NCBI RefSeq assembly: GCF_001592045.1
Contig: NZ_BCWB01000038.1
Span: 1-64,000 of the forward strand
DNA length: 64,000 nt
Direction: 5' to 3'
Source: Thermobifida fusca NBRC 14071 = JCM 3263
GTDB taxonomy: Bacteria; Actinomycetota; Actinomycetes; Streptosporangiales; Streptosporangiaceae
Shown here: positions 19,146 to 27,362 of the stretch, in pieces
How positions within the stretch are numbered: position 1 is the stretch's first letter
Layout of the letters: each line of letters opens with the position of its first letter
Notes under the pieces: generated by a model
Database searches by the model: none
What the model was told of the DNA's origin: nothing
The model's input: only the letters and a program-made list of their open reading frames with translations
Translations under genes and position numbers: made by a program

Positions 19146-19761
19146 GTACGAATACCGGGTTGGTGATACCGACGCGGGTCTCGCCCCCGCGGGGATCGAC
19201 CAGCCGCGGATCGAGAAAGCGGTGCGGGAAATCCTGCTGGCTATCGGCGAGGACCCGGATCGGGACGGTCTCGTGGAGACCCCGGCCCGGGTCGCACGGG
19301 CCTTCGCGGAGCAGTTCGCTGGGCTCAGCCAGCGCCCCGAGGACGTGCTGACCACGGTGTTCGAGGCCAACCACGAAGAGATGGTGCTGGTCAAGGACAT
19401 CGAGTTGTACTCCACGTGCGAGCACCACCTTGTCCCCTTCTACGGGGCTGCGCACGTGGGGTACATCCCCAACACGGACGGCCGGATCACCGGACTGTCC
19501 AAACTGGCCCGTCTCGTCGACATCTACGCCCGCCGCCCCCAAGTGCAGGAGCGGTTGACGTCGCAGGTCGCAGACGCGTTGATGGAGCGGTTGGAGCCGC
19601 GCGGCGTCATCGTGGTCGTCGAAGCCGAGCACCTGTGCATGACCATGCGCGGTGTGCGGAAACCGGGGGCGAAAACCGTGACGTCCGCGGTGCGCGGCGC
19701 GTTCCGGGAGAGCTACAAGACCCGCGCCGAGGCGATGGACCTCATCCTGGGACGCCGGTGA
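19138..19761 (+). CDS. folE: GTP cyclohydrolase I
   Basis: First step of tetrahydrofolate synthesis: GTP to 7,8-dihydroneopterin triphosphate. The 207 residues contain the type IA signature with the zinc ligands: Cys and His in [13 protein letters not shown] (near residue 97), and the second Cys in [16 protein letters not shown] (near residue 166), followed by VTSAVRGAF. The start is GTG at 19138, inside the ftsH coding end (8-base overlap), so the two are translationally coupled. It feeds the fol genes that follow after a 114-base gap with its own candidate promoter. Confidence 0.96.
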
Positions 19762-19862
19762 GCTCCGCTGTTTCCTTGAGGGAAACTTGACCCGCGCCCC
19801 GGGCACGACCGGGGAGATACCGGGGAGAAGGCCAGAAAACCTGGACGCTGGCGGGAAATCTG

Positions 19863-19868
19863 TAGGCT
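19863..19868 (+). promoter_or_regulatory. Candidate -10 element for leaderless folP operon
   Basis: TAGGCT lies 7 bases before the folP ATG. A weak -35, CTGGAC (19841-19846), sits 16 bases further upstream. There is no Shine-Dalgarno sequence in the gap. It would start the folP-to-DUF3180 operon independently of ftsH-folE. Confidence 0.45.
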
Positions 19869-19875
19869 GACGACT

Positions 19876-20784
19876 ATGGCGACGACAAAGGAACTTCCCG
19901 GTCTTCCGGTCGAAGAACGCTGCCTGGTGATGGGGGTCGTCAACGTCACCCCTGACTCGTTCTCCGACGGTGGCCGATGGTTCGACGCTGGTCGGGCGAT
20001 CGAGCACGGTCTGCGGATGGTCGGGGAGGGCGCGGACATCGTCGATGTGGGCGGCGAGTCCACACAGCCCGGTGCGCAGCGGGTCCCCGCGGACGAGGAG
20101 CTGCGCCGGGTGCTGCCGGTGGTCACCGAACTGGCCCGGCAGGGAGTCGTCGTCAGCGTTGACACCATGCGCGCGGAGGTCGCCGCGGCGGCCGTGGACG
20201 CGGGCGCGGTGCTCGTCAACGACGTCAGCGGGGGGATGGCGGACCCGGCGATGGCCCGCCTCGTAGCGTCCACCGGTGTCTCCTATGTATTGATGCACTG
20301 GCGTGGGCATAGTCATGACATGCAGAAACGCGCCGTGTACACCGACGTCGTGCAAGAGGTCTACGACGAGCTGGAGCAGCGCATGACGGCCGTGGTTGAT
20401 GAGGGGGTCGACCCGGGCCAGATCATCATCGACCCTGGGCTGGGGTTCGCGAAAAGCCCGGAGAAGGGGCACAACTGGGCGCTGTTGGCGCACCTGGACC
20501 GCTTCGCCCAGCTGGGCCGCCCGATCCTCATCGGCGGATCCCGCAAACGCTTCTTAGGGCGGCTGCTCAGCGACGCGGACGGCAACCCGCGCAGTTTCAC
20601 GGAGTGCGACGACGCCACGGTCGCCGTGACCGCGTTGGCTGCGTTCCACGGCGCCTGGGCGGTCCGCGTCCACGAGGTGCGCCCCAACGCGGACGCGGTG
20701 CGCGTCGCCCAAGCGTGGCGGAGCGGCGGGACCGCCCTCATCGACGGGCGCGCCGAGATCCCCCGGGTGCGGGGCGGCCAGTGA
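19876..20784 (+). CDS. folP: Dihydropteroate synthase
   Basis: Condenses p-aminobenzoate with hydroxymethyl-dihydropterin pyrophosphate; the sulfonamide target. The 302-residue TIM-barrel protein shows the signatures MGVVNVTPDSFSDGG (residues 18-32), DIVDVGGESTQPGAQRV (about 54-70), VLVNDVSGG, and the C-terminal IIIDPGLGFAKSPEKGHN with the pterin/pyrophosphate residues. The ATG at 19876 follows a TAGGCT -10-like box. It begins an operon in which each following gene overlaps the previous one by 4 bases. The C-terminal R-V-H-E-V region is complete. Confidence 0.96.
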   Translation: MATTKELPGLPVEERCLVMGVVNVTPDSFSDGGRWFDAGRAIEHGLRMVGEGADIVDVGGESTQPGAQRVPADEELRRVLPVVTELARQGVVVSVDTMRAEVAAAAVDAGAVLVNDVSGGMADPAMARLVASTGVSYVLMHWRGHSHDMQKRAVYTDVVQEVYDELEQRMTAVVDEGVDPGQIIIDPGLGFAKSPEKGHNWALLAHLDRFAQLGRPILIGGSRKRFLGRLLSDADGNPRSFTECDDATVAVTALAAFHGAWAVRVHEVRPNADAVRVAQAWRSGGTALIDGRAEIPRVRGGQ

Positions 20785-21218
20785 GGTCCCGGCAAGAGAT
20801 CGAGGAGCGGGTGGCCGCGGTCAACGCTGACTTCTACCAGGCCATCGAAACCGGCGACATCGATCTCATGGACCGCGTGTGGGCTGAAGAAGGGCAGGCT
20901 CCCGACCTTGTCTGCGTCAACCCGGGCTGGCCGATGCTGCGGGGACGCGCCGAGATCATGCGGGCCTGGTCGCTGGTCATGGCAAACATCCCGTACATCC
21001 AGTACGTGCTCACCGGAACCCACGTGGGAGTCAGCGGCACGATCGCCATGGTCACCTGCGAGGAGAACGTGCTGACCGCTGAGGACGACGAGCCCGGGTT
21101 CGTTGCGGGCGGCCGGGTGGTGGCTACCAACCTGTTCGTGGAGACCGAGCAGGGCTGGCGGATGTGGTCGCACCACGCTTCGCCAGTGATCCTCCAAGAG
21201 GACCTCGAGGGCGCATGA
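20781..21218 (+). CDS. NTF2-like (SnoaL/DUF4440-type) protein
   Basis: A 145-residue nuclear transport factor 2 fold protein. It begins with the helix RQEIEERVAAVNADFYQAIETGDIDLMDRVWAEE, then a C-V-N-P-G-W loop, a second helix GRAEIMRAWSLVMANIPYIQ, and long curved strands ending RVVATNLFVETEQGWRMWSHHASPV. The family covers enzymes and binding proteins with a hydrophobic pocket, so the name gives no function. Its fixed place inside actinobacterial folate operons (folP-NTF2-folB-folK) hints at a link to folate metabolism; the missing dihydroneopterin triphosphate phosphatase activity is one idea, without direct evidence. GTG start overlapping the folP stop (GTGA). Confidence 0.88.
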   Translation: MRSRQEIEERVAAVNADFYQAIETGDIDLMDRVWAEEGQAPDLVCVNPGWPMLRGRAEIMRAWSLVMANIPYIQYVLTGTHVGVSGTIAMVTCEENVLTAEDDEPGFVAGGRVVATNLFVETEQGWRMWSHHASPVILQEDLEGA

Positions 21219-21595
21219 CTGAGACGTTCGAACCGTTGGATCGGATCGCGATACGCGGGCTCCGGGCCCGGGGCCGGCACGGGGTGTTCGACTTCGAACG
21301 GCACGAGGGGCAGGAGTTCGTCGTGGACGTGGTCTTGGGTGTGGACACGCGTCCGGCCGCGCGGACTGACAGCCTCACGGACACGGTCGACTACGGCGAA
21401 CTGAGCAGCCGCCTGGTCGACGTGATTGAGGGCGAGCCCGTGAACCTGATCGAGACGCTTGCCCAGCGGCTCGCCGACGTGTGCCTGACCGACCCCCGGG
21501 TGGTGGCGGTCGACGTCACGGTGCACAAGCCTGAAGCGCCGATCCAACACCGGTTCGACGACGTGTCCGTCACCATTTCCCGGAGGCGCGGGTGA
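21215..21595 (+). CDS. folB: Dihydroneopterin aldolase
   Basis: Cleaves 7,8-dihydroneopterin to 6-hydroxymethyl-dihydropterin and glycolaldehyde. The 126 residues match the usual length. The family N-terminus DRIAIRGLRARGRHGVFDFER (its glycine-H-G-V-F segment lines the pterin pocket) is followed by DTVDYGELSSRLVDVIEGEPVNLIETLAQRLADVCL, which holds the catalytic region. VTVHKPEAPI carries the conserved lysine. The ATG at 21215 overlaps the preceding stop (ATGA). It forms an octamer in characterised members. Confidence 0.95.
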   Translation: MTETFEPLDRIAIRGLRARGRHGVFDFERHEGQEFVVDVVLGVDTRPAARTDSLTDTVDYGELSSRLVDVIEGEPVNLIETLAQRLADVCLTDPRVVAVDVTVHKPEAPIQHRFDDVSVTISRRRG

Positions 21596-22116
21596 GTACC
21601 GACTGGAGCAAGGCCAGCCGCGTGGTGCTGGCGTTGGGCAGCAACCTGGGGGACCGCCTGGCCGCGCTGCAGGGCGCGCTCGATGCGCTCGCTGACCCCG
21701 ATGCGCTGCGACTGCTGGCCGTGTCCCCGGTCTACGAGACGGCTCCAGTGGGCGGCCCGGAACAGGACGACTACCTCAACGCGGTAGCGGTGGCGGAAAC
21801 CGTGCTCGCCCCGGAGGCGCTGCTGGCCCGCGCCCAGCAGGTGGAAAAAGAGTTCCACCGGGTCCGCGACGTGCGCTGGGGGCCGCGCACCTTGGACGTG
21901 GACATCATCGACTATGCGGCGCTGGTCCGCACCGACCCGGAGTTGACCTTGCCGCACCCCCGCGCTCATGAGCGCGCTTTCGTGCTGCGCCCGTGGGCCG
22001 ACATCGACCCTGCCGCTGTCCTTCCTGGGCGGGGAGCCGTCCGCGACCTGCTCGCGGGGGTAGCCGACCAGGAAGTGCGGCGACGCGACGACCTGGTATT
22101 GCGGGTGCCACGGTGA
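21592..22116 (+). CDS. folK: 2-amino-4-hydroxy-6-hydroxymethyldihydropteridine pyrophosphokinase
   Basis: Transfers pyrophosphate from ATP to hydroxymethyl-dihydropterin, making the FolP substrate. The 174 residues show VVLALGSNLGDRLAAL (residues 11-26), the pterin-binding SPVYETAPVGGPEQDDYLNAV, and the HPPK signature VRWGPRTLDVDIIDY with the Mg-binding aspartate pair, then LPHPRAHERAFVLRPWADI. GTG start overlapping the folB stop by 4 bases. With folE, folP and folB it makes most of the dihydropteroate branch. Confidence 0.96.
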   Translation: MSTDWSKASRVVLALGSNLGDRLAALQGALDALADPDALRLLAVSPVYETAPVGGPEQDDYLNAVAVAETVLAPEALLARAQQVEKEFHRVRDVRWGPRTLDVDIIDYAALVRTDPELTLPHPRAHERAFVLRPWADIDPAAVLPGRGAVRDLLAGVADQEVRRRDDLVLRVPR

Positions 22117-22610
22117 GTTCCCCGAGCGACAACGGCCGCAACGGCCGGATACGTCCTACCGGCTGGCGGATGCCGCTGGCGGTTGCCGCGGTCACCGGGA
22201 CCATCGTGTTTCTGGTGGTGCGGGAAACCTACTCCAGCCTGGTGCTGCTGCCGTGGACGGCGATTCCTACGCTGGCGCTGCTGGCGCTCGGGGAGTTGAT
22301 CACAGCGGTTCAGGTGCGCCGCCGGATCCGCGGGGAACCAGGGACGGAGCCTATCGAGCCGCTCAGCGCGGCGCGGCTGCTGGCGTTCGCGAAAGCCAGT
22401 GTGCTGCTCGGTGCGCTCGCCTGCGGGGGGTTCACCGGGTTTGCTGTGGCGCTGCTGGAGTGGCTGCACAGTCCGCACGCCCGAGCGGACGCCCTTATTG
22501 CGGGCGGTACCGCCTTGTCGGGACTGCTGCTGGTGCTTGCCGCGGTGTTTTTGGAGTACGCCTGCCGCGTGCCACCGGACAGCAATGAAAACAACCAGGT
22601 CAGTGGGTAG
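22113..22610 (+). CDS. DUF3180 membrane protein
   Basis: A 165-residue protein with four predicted membrane helices: about 19-37, 43-60, 92-113 and 124-146 (for example PLAVAAVTGTIVFLVV and ALSGLLLVLAAVFLEYA). A short basic loop, VRRRIRGEPG, lies between the pairs, as in the DUF3180 family. The family is almost always the last gene of the actinobacterial folate operon, but its role is unknown; transport of a folate intermediate is only a guess. GTG at 22113 overlaps the folK stop (GTGA). Confidence 0.9.
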   Translation: MSSPSDNGRNGRIRPTGWRMPLAVAAVTGTIVFLVVRETYSSLVLLPWTAIPTLALLALGELITAVQVRRRIRGEPGTEPIEPLSAARLLAFAKASVLLGALACGGFTGFAVALLEWLHSPHARADALIAGGTALSGLLLVLAAVFLEYACRVPPDSNENNQVSG

Positions 22611-22701
22611 CAGAGCTCTTCCACGACCGGTTTGACCGACAGACGGTGAGTAATTTATCGCTCAGTGCAGGGGTTGGCCCGTTCGGGGGTGGTTGACTGG
22701 A

Positions 22702-23268
22702 ATGGTGGACTTCGCCGAATCATCCAAGATGCCGCGATTGGCGGCCCCCGTGCTGCCGAAGGAGCCGGGGTCTCCCCTGGAGCGGGCGTTCGCCGCACCC
22801 GTGGGATCCGAGTGGCACCGGTTGGATCCGGCGTTCACCCGGTACCGCAGGATTCTCGCGGCGCTGCTCGCCGTCCCGGTCGCTGCCCTGGGTGGTACTG
22901 CCGTAGGCATGTGGCTGCACTGGGCGGTGGGGGCGGCCGTGGCCGCCCTAGTCCTGCTCGCCATGGTGGTTTCCTGGGCCACCGCGGAACGGACCAGGTT
23001 GTCGTGGGGGTACGCCGAGGGGGACAGCGACTTCTATCTGACGTTCGGCACGGTGATCCGGCAGTTGCTGGTCATCCCGTACGGCCGGATCCAGGTAGTG
23101 GACATCACCGCCAACCTGCTGGAGCAGGCTCTGGGGATCGCGACGGTCCAGGTGCGGACGGCCGCGAGCACCGCTGACATGCGCATCCCCGGGTTGCGGT
23201 TGGTGGATGCCGCCGCGCTGCGGGACCGGCTGGCTGAACGCGGTGAGACCTTCCCTACGGGGCTGTGA
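22702..23268 (+). CDS. Bacterial PH (bPH2/DUF304) domain membrane protein, 188 aa
   Basis: A partner type of the YdbS/YdbT pair. After a cytosolic N-terminus (to about residue 50), two adjacent helices (about 51-71, LAALLAVPVAALGGTAVGMW, and 74-95) precede one bPH2 domain (SWGYAEGDSDFYLTFGTVIRQLLVIPYGRIQVVDITANLLEQALGIATVQVRTAASTAD, with the conserved R-I-Q-V-V-D). The C-terminus ends in a LRDRLAERGE helix. The ATG at 22702 follows GGGGGTGG. A TTG three codons earlier would overlap that ribosome-binding site. The next gene, which has three such domains, starts 4 bases after the stop codon. Known family role: membrane-associated, with probable envelope stress functions in Bacillus. Confidence 0.85.
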   Translation: MVDFAESSKMPRLAAPVLPKEPGSPLERAFAAPVGSEWHRLDPAFTRYRRILAALLAVPVAALGGTAVGMWLHWAVGAAVAALVLLAMVVSWATAERTRLSWGYAEGDSDFYLTFGTVIRQLLVIPYGRIQVVDITANLLEQALGIATVQVRTAASTADMRIPGLRLVDAAALRDRLAERGETFPTGL

Positions 23269-23271
23269 GTC

Positions 23272-25572
23272 GTGACTGATCCACGACACGACCCGAAGGC
23301 ACAGCGGCCACAGGAGAGCACAGCAGACCAGGACCACAAATACCGTGCCTGGGACCAGGACACCCACCTGGGGGACGAGGGCGACCTGCCGGTTCCCGAG
23401 CCGCTTCCGGAGGTCGACCCGGCTGGTGAGGACAGCGTCGACACCGAAGAGCCGCTGCCGGAACCGGAACCACTGGATCCGCCCCAGGAGGCGAGCGGCG
23501 AGTCCACCGATGCGGGGAGCAGCGTTTCCGAAGACCGGTTGTCCCCCGTGGACGCGCCTCCGCTGCGCGAGGTGACCGCGCCCAACGAGTACGACGAAGA
23601 CGAGGACCAGACCGCCGGGCCGATCGCGGCGTGGACGTTCTCCGAGCTTCGCGATGCCGCGGGACGGATTTCCTGGCGTTCCCCGGAAGAGGGGCCTGCC
23701 AGCCCGGCTCAGCGGCCGCAACAGCCCGACGCCGGCGAGGATGCGGCGGCGTCCGACCGGGAGCAGGCGACGCCTGACCCGCCCCCGCCGCCCAGCCCGC
23801 CTCCAGCCCCGCCGCAGCGGGGACGCACCCCGCTGTGGGGGACGCCCGCGGTCCGCCAGGCACAGGCGCCGTCCGCAACCGCTGCCAGTCCCGGCAGCCA
23901 CCATCCTCCGGCCGCCTCCCCGCAGCCGGGAGCCGAGCAGCGGGCCGAACCGCCCCGCCACCCGGGGGCGCCGCGCTTCGCGCCCGCCCACGCGCCCGCG
24001 TTCCCAGCGACGTCGATCACCCAGGGACGTCCGTACGTTCCCCCGGTGTCGCCTCCCGGACCGTTCTGGGCGCCGGGGCACCGGACACCGCCCCCGCCTG
24101 CGGGGGCGTACCCTCCCCACCCTGGTCCGGCGCAGCACCCCGGCCCGTGGGGGAGGCCGCCTGCCTCCGCGCCGTGGAGCGGCCCCCACAGCCCTGTACC
24201 GCCGCCGCAGGGGGCGCCGGTGTTCGCCCCGCCGTCTTTCGGTCCGGGGTGGACATGGCCGCAGCCTAAGCTCAGCATGCCCACCGGGGCAACGGAGGAC
24301 ATCACGGCCGGCTCCCACCGGCTGCACGGGGCCACGGTCGTCCTCAACGCCGCGATCGTCACGCTCGTGTTCCTGGCGCTTCCCGGACCGCTGCTGCTTC
24401 CGCTGGGGATCGGCTGGCTCCTGCTGGCGCTGCTGGTGGTGGCGTTGGGGTCGCTCATGGTGTCCGTGGTGTCCTGGTACTACACCCGTTTCGAAGTGCA
24501 CGAGGAGCGTCTCATCCTGCGCACCGGCCCGTTCCGGCAGCGCGTCCGGGAAGTCCCGTTGAGCCGCCTCCAGGCCGTAGACGTGGTCCGCCCCCTGTTC
24601 ATGCAGGTCGTCGGGCTTTCTGAGCTGCGGGTCGAGGTTGCGGGGGGAGACCACGGCGAAGTCCGGCTGCGCTATCTCGGCCGGCGGAAGGCGGAACGGT
24701 TGCGCGCGGCCCTCTTGGCGGCCGCGGCCGGGCTGTCAGAGCACCTCCCGGAAGCCCCGGAGATGCCGCTGTACCAGCTCCGGTTCTCACTGCTCATCGG
24801 CGCGCTCACGTTCCGCATCCCGGTTTTGGTGGCTTTCGCCCTGTTCGGGGCGCTGATTGCGGTGGGGTGGGCGTTCGACGAGCCGGGCGTGCTGGGTGGG
24901 GCGGTGCCGCTCCTGCTCGGGCTGGTCCACGGTTTCGTGGGGCCGCTGCTGCGCTACATCGACTTCTACGCTTCGCTCTCCCCGGACGGGCTGCGCGTGC
25001 GCTACGGGGTGTTCCAGGCGCGGATGCAGACGGTGCCGCCGGGGCGGGTGCAGGCAGTGCGTATCGTCGAGCCGCTGCTGTGGCGGTGGCTGCAGGTGGT
25101 GCGGGTCGAGGCGAACATCGCCGGGTACGCAGGGCAGCGGCAGGTCGACTCGACGACGCTGCTGCCGGTGGTGCCTCGAGCGCTCGCCTACGAGCTGCTG
25201 CGCGGTTTCCTGCCCGGGAATGGGTTGGACACGGTCCGGTTCCGCCCAGGGGCGCGGGAAGGCAGCTCCGAGGAGCTGGGCATGGACGACGCGCTGTTCG
25301 TGGTCCGACGCGGCAGGTTCTGCCGGATCGTGGAGGTCGTGCCGTATGCGCGGATCCAGGCGGTGCGGCTGCGGATGGGGCCGTTGGAGCAGCGGCGCGG
25401 TACCGCTGTCGTCGAAGTGGAGGTCCCGGCCGGTCCGGTGAGTGGTCGTGCCCCGGAGCTTGAGCTGGCGGAGGCGCGGGAAACACTGGACCGGATTACG
25501 GCACTGGCGCGGCAGGCCCGTGCCCAGACCGGAGGGCCCGAGCGGTGGGCCATTCGAGGGGAACCGGTCTGA
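23272..25572 (+). CDS. Three-bPH2-domain membrane protein with long disordered N-terminus
   Basis: A 766-residue YdbT-type protein. Residues 1 to about 340 are acidic then proline-rich and low complexity (PEPLPEVDPAGEDSVDTEEP, PDPPPPPSPPPAPPQRG, and many P-P and H-P pairs), predicted disordered. Paired membrane helices follow at about 352-398, then a first bPH2 domain (about 402-485, TRFEVHEERLILRTGPFRQR). A second hydrophobic block (about 505-555) precedes a second bPH2 domain (about 563-650), and a third lies at about 672-745. Relatives are usually 450-500 residues, so the N-terminal extension is the odd part. GTG start; cotranscribed with the preceding single-domain protein. Confidence 0.85.
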   Translation: MTDPRHDPKAQRPQESTADQDHKYRAWDQDTHLGDEGDLPVPEPLPEVDPAGEDSVDTEEPLPEPEPLDPPQEASGESTDAGSSVSEDRLSPVDAPPLREVTAPNEYDEDEDQTAGPIAAWTFSELRDAAGRISWRSPEEGPASPAQRPQQPDAGEDAAASDREQATPDPPPPPSPPPAPPQRGRTPLWGTPAVRQAQAPSATAASPGSHHPPAASPQPGAEQRAEPPRHPGAPRFAPAHAPAFPATSITQGRPYVPPVSPPGPFWAPGHRTPPPPAGAYPPHPGPAQHPGPWGRPPASAPWSGPHSPVPPPQGAPVFAPPSFGPGWTWPQPKLSMPTGATEDITAGSHRLHGATVVLNAAIVTLVFLALPGPLLLPLGIGWLLLALLVVALGSLMVSVVSWYYTRFEVHEERLILRTGPFRQRVREVPLSRLQAVDVVRPLFMQVVGLSELRVEVAGGDHGEVRLRYLGRRKAERLRAALLAAAAGLSEHLPEAPEMPLYQLRFSLLIGALTFRIPVLVAFALFGALIAVGWAFDEPGVLGGAVPLLLGLVHGFVGPLLRYIDFYASLSPDGLRVRYGVFQARMQTVPPGRVQAVRIVEPLLWRWLQVVRVEANIAGYAGQRQVDSTTLLPVVPRALAYELLRGFLPGNGLDTVRFRPGAREGSSEELGMDDALFVVRRGRFCRIVEVVPYARIQAVRLRMGPLEQRRGTAVVEVEVPAGPVSGRAPELELAEARETLDRITALARQARAQTGGPERWAIRGEPV

Positions 25573-25905
25573 AGTTTGCTGCCCGCGTGCGGCGGGGCAC
25601 GCCCCGGAAAGCCCGACAGGGACGGGGATTTCGCATCAGGAGCCCAGTAACCGCCCCACCAGCGGAAAGTGATCTATGGCACACAAACGGGGTGGTGGTG
25701 TGGAGTTTTTCGGTACCAAATCACGACATGTCAGCCACAAACAGTCACTGAATAGATTCGCTTAGTTATTCACATTCGCGAAATGGGCCACAAAGCGGCG
25801 GAAGATGTGGCTAGATGGAGCCCGAACACACCAAGTGTTCGCCACAACACCCATCGTCAATGGGTCGGGCCCCCCTATTCCCCCGACCCTCTGGAGGGAA
25901 GAAAC
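25573..25905 (+). other. AT-enriched leader of the chaplin gene
   Basis: About 330 bases. The middle (25690-25780) is clearly richer in A/T than the flanks and probably holds the promoter, but no strong hexamer pair stands out. A strong ribosome-binding site, GGAGGGAAG, lies at 25893-25901. Confidence 0.4.
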
Positions 25906-26145
25906 GTGCTGAAGAAGATCCTCGCCGTCGCCGCTGTCACCGCCGCCACGACCCTGAGCCTGACGGGCACCGCCCTCGCCCACTCCGGAGACGACATCAT
26001 CACCTCCGGAAAGGGATCGATCCTCGGCGGCAACCAGCTCGTCGTCGACGCCAACGTGCCGGTCAACGTCTGCGGCAACGCGATCGCCATCCTCGGCTTC
26101 GCCAACGCGGGCTGCTGGTACTCCGGCGCCGCCGTCCTCAACTAA
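25906..26145 (+). CDS. Chaplin-family secreted surface peptide
   Basis: A 79-residue precursor. A Sec signal peptide (MLKKILAVAAVTAATTLSLTG, cleavage after A-L-A near residue 25) leaves a mature peptide of about 54 residues. It matches the chaplin domain: SGKGSILGGNQLVVDANVPV, then NVCGNAIAILGFANAGC with the two cysteines that form the intramolecular disulfide. Chaplins assemble into amyloid-like films that let aerial hyphae break the surface tension. This is a short, single-domain form without a sortase signal. The C-terminal WYSGAAVLN after the second Cys is longer than in typical short chaplins. GTG start with GGAGGGAAG. A strong hairpin terminator follows. Confidence 0.88.
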   Translation: MLKKILAVAAVTAATTLSLTGTALAHSGDDIITSGKGSILGGNQLVVDANVPVNVCGNAIAILGFANAGCWYSGAAVLN

Positions 26146-26171
26146 CACCCGCACCCCTAGCTTGCGGTGAC

Positions 26172-26192
26172 ATGGGGCCCGCACAGCCCCAT
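26172..26192 (+). terminator. Small hairpin after chaplin gene
   Basis: ATGGGGC and GCCCCAT arms of 7 bases around a 7-base loop. It could act together with the larger hairpin at 26227 as a tandem terminator. Confidence 0.4.
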
Positions 26193-26226
26193 CGGCGTCA
26201 GGACAATCCTGGTGGTATCCGCTGAA

Positions 26227-26260
26227 CGGCCGACGCCGACCTTCCGGTCGGTGTCGGCCG
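26227..26260 (+). terminator. Strong hairpin terminator
   Basis: Two 15-base arms beginning CGGCCGACGCC and ending GTGTCGGCCG, with one G-T wobble and a TTCC tetraloop, followed by TTGT. It separates the chaplin transcript from the DUF2520-panC-nad operon. Confidence 0.75.
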
Positions 26261-26438
26261 TTGTCGTGGTTCCGGAGGCCCGCCCCCACGTGTCACCGGG
26301 ACGCAACCGGCAAGTAACCTAGAGCGTGTCTGACGGACCGTTCCGGAGTCGAGGCCACAGCCACCGTTTCGGAGACCACCTCGCGAACACACCCAGCCGT
26401 CGACAAGTCCGGTACCCGAGTGGACTGGAACGAATGCC

Positions 26439-27329
26439 ATGAACACGGCGCATGACACACGGCAGCGCCCCGCACGGCTCGCCGTCGGGGTCATCGGCCC
26501 GGGCCGGGTCGGGTCAGCACTCGGTGCGGCACTCGAACGCGCCGGACACCGCGTCGTCGCGGCCGCAGCGATCTCCGAGGCGTCACGGCAGCGGGTCGCC
26601 GCCCGCCTGCCCCACGCCCGGATCCTCGAACCCGCCGACGTCATCGCGGAAAGCGACCTGGTCCTGCTGACCGTCCCCGATGACGCCCTCGCTCCGCTCA
26701 CCAACGGACTCGCTGCCACCGGTGTCACCGTCACGGGAAAACTCGTCGCGCACGCTAGTGGCGCACACGGCTACAGCGTGCTCGCCCCCCTCACCCAGGC
26801 CGGGGCACTCCCGCTCGCCCTCCACCCGGTCATGACCTTCACCGGCCGGGACGAAGACCTCACCCGGTTGGCCAACTGCTCTTTCGGAGTCACCTCACCC
26901 GAATCGCTCCGCCCCATCGCCGAGGCCCTCGTCATGGAAATGGGGGCCGAACCCGTGTGGATCGCCGAAGAATACCGGGCGCTCTACCACGCGGCCCTCG
27001 CCCACGGTGCGAACCACCTTGTCACCCTCGTCACCGAAAGCGCGTCCCTCCTCGCCCAAGCCGGGGTCGACCACCCCGGCCGCATGCTCGCCCCACTCCT
27101 CGGCGCAGCCCTGGACAACGCGCTACGCCTCGGCATCGACGGCCTCAGTGGGCCGGTGATGCGTGGAGACGCCGACACCGTCGCCACGCATCTCGCCCAA
27201 CTACGCGAACACGCACCGGAGAGCGTCGCGAGCTACCTCGCGCTGGCCCGCCTCACCGCGGACCGCGCGCTCGCGGCGGGTCTGCTCAGACCGCAGGACG
27301 CCGAACGGCTCCTCGACGTCCTCACCTGA
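26439..27329 (+). CDS. Rossmann-fold DUF2520 dehydrogenase-like protein
   Basis: A 296-residue protein of the 6-phosphogluconate/ketopantoate-reductase-like superfamily. The N-terminal NAD(P)-binding fold has GVIGPGRVGSALGAALERAG (about 16-35) and LLTVPDDALAPL. The DUF2520 C-terminal helical domain (from about residue 140) includes HPVMTFTGRDEDLTRL and YRALYHAALAHGANHLVTLV. It precedes panC, and in actinomycetes it is the regular upstream partner of pantothenate genes. A role as a second or alternative ketopantoate reductase is plausible but unproved. ATG start; panC follows after 33 bases. Confidence 0.88.
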   Translation: MNTAHDTRQRPARLAVGVIGPGRVGSALGAALERAGHRVVAAAAISEASRQRVAARLPHARILEPADVIAESDLVLLTVPDDALAPLTNGLAATGVTVTGKLVAHASGAHGYSVLAPLTQAGALPLALHPVMTFTGRDEDLTRLANCSFGVTSPESLRPIAEALVMEMGAEPVWIAEEYRALYHAALAHGANHLVTLVTESASLLAQAGVDHPGRMLAPLLGAALDNALRLGIDGLSGPVMRGDADTVATHLAQLREHAPESVASYLALARLTADRALAAGLLRPQDAERLLDVLT

Positions 27330-27362
27330 CACGCCCAACTTCCCGAGCAACGGAGACCAGCC

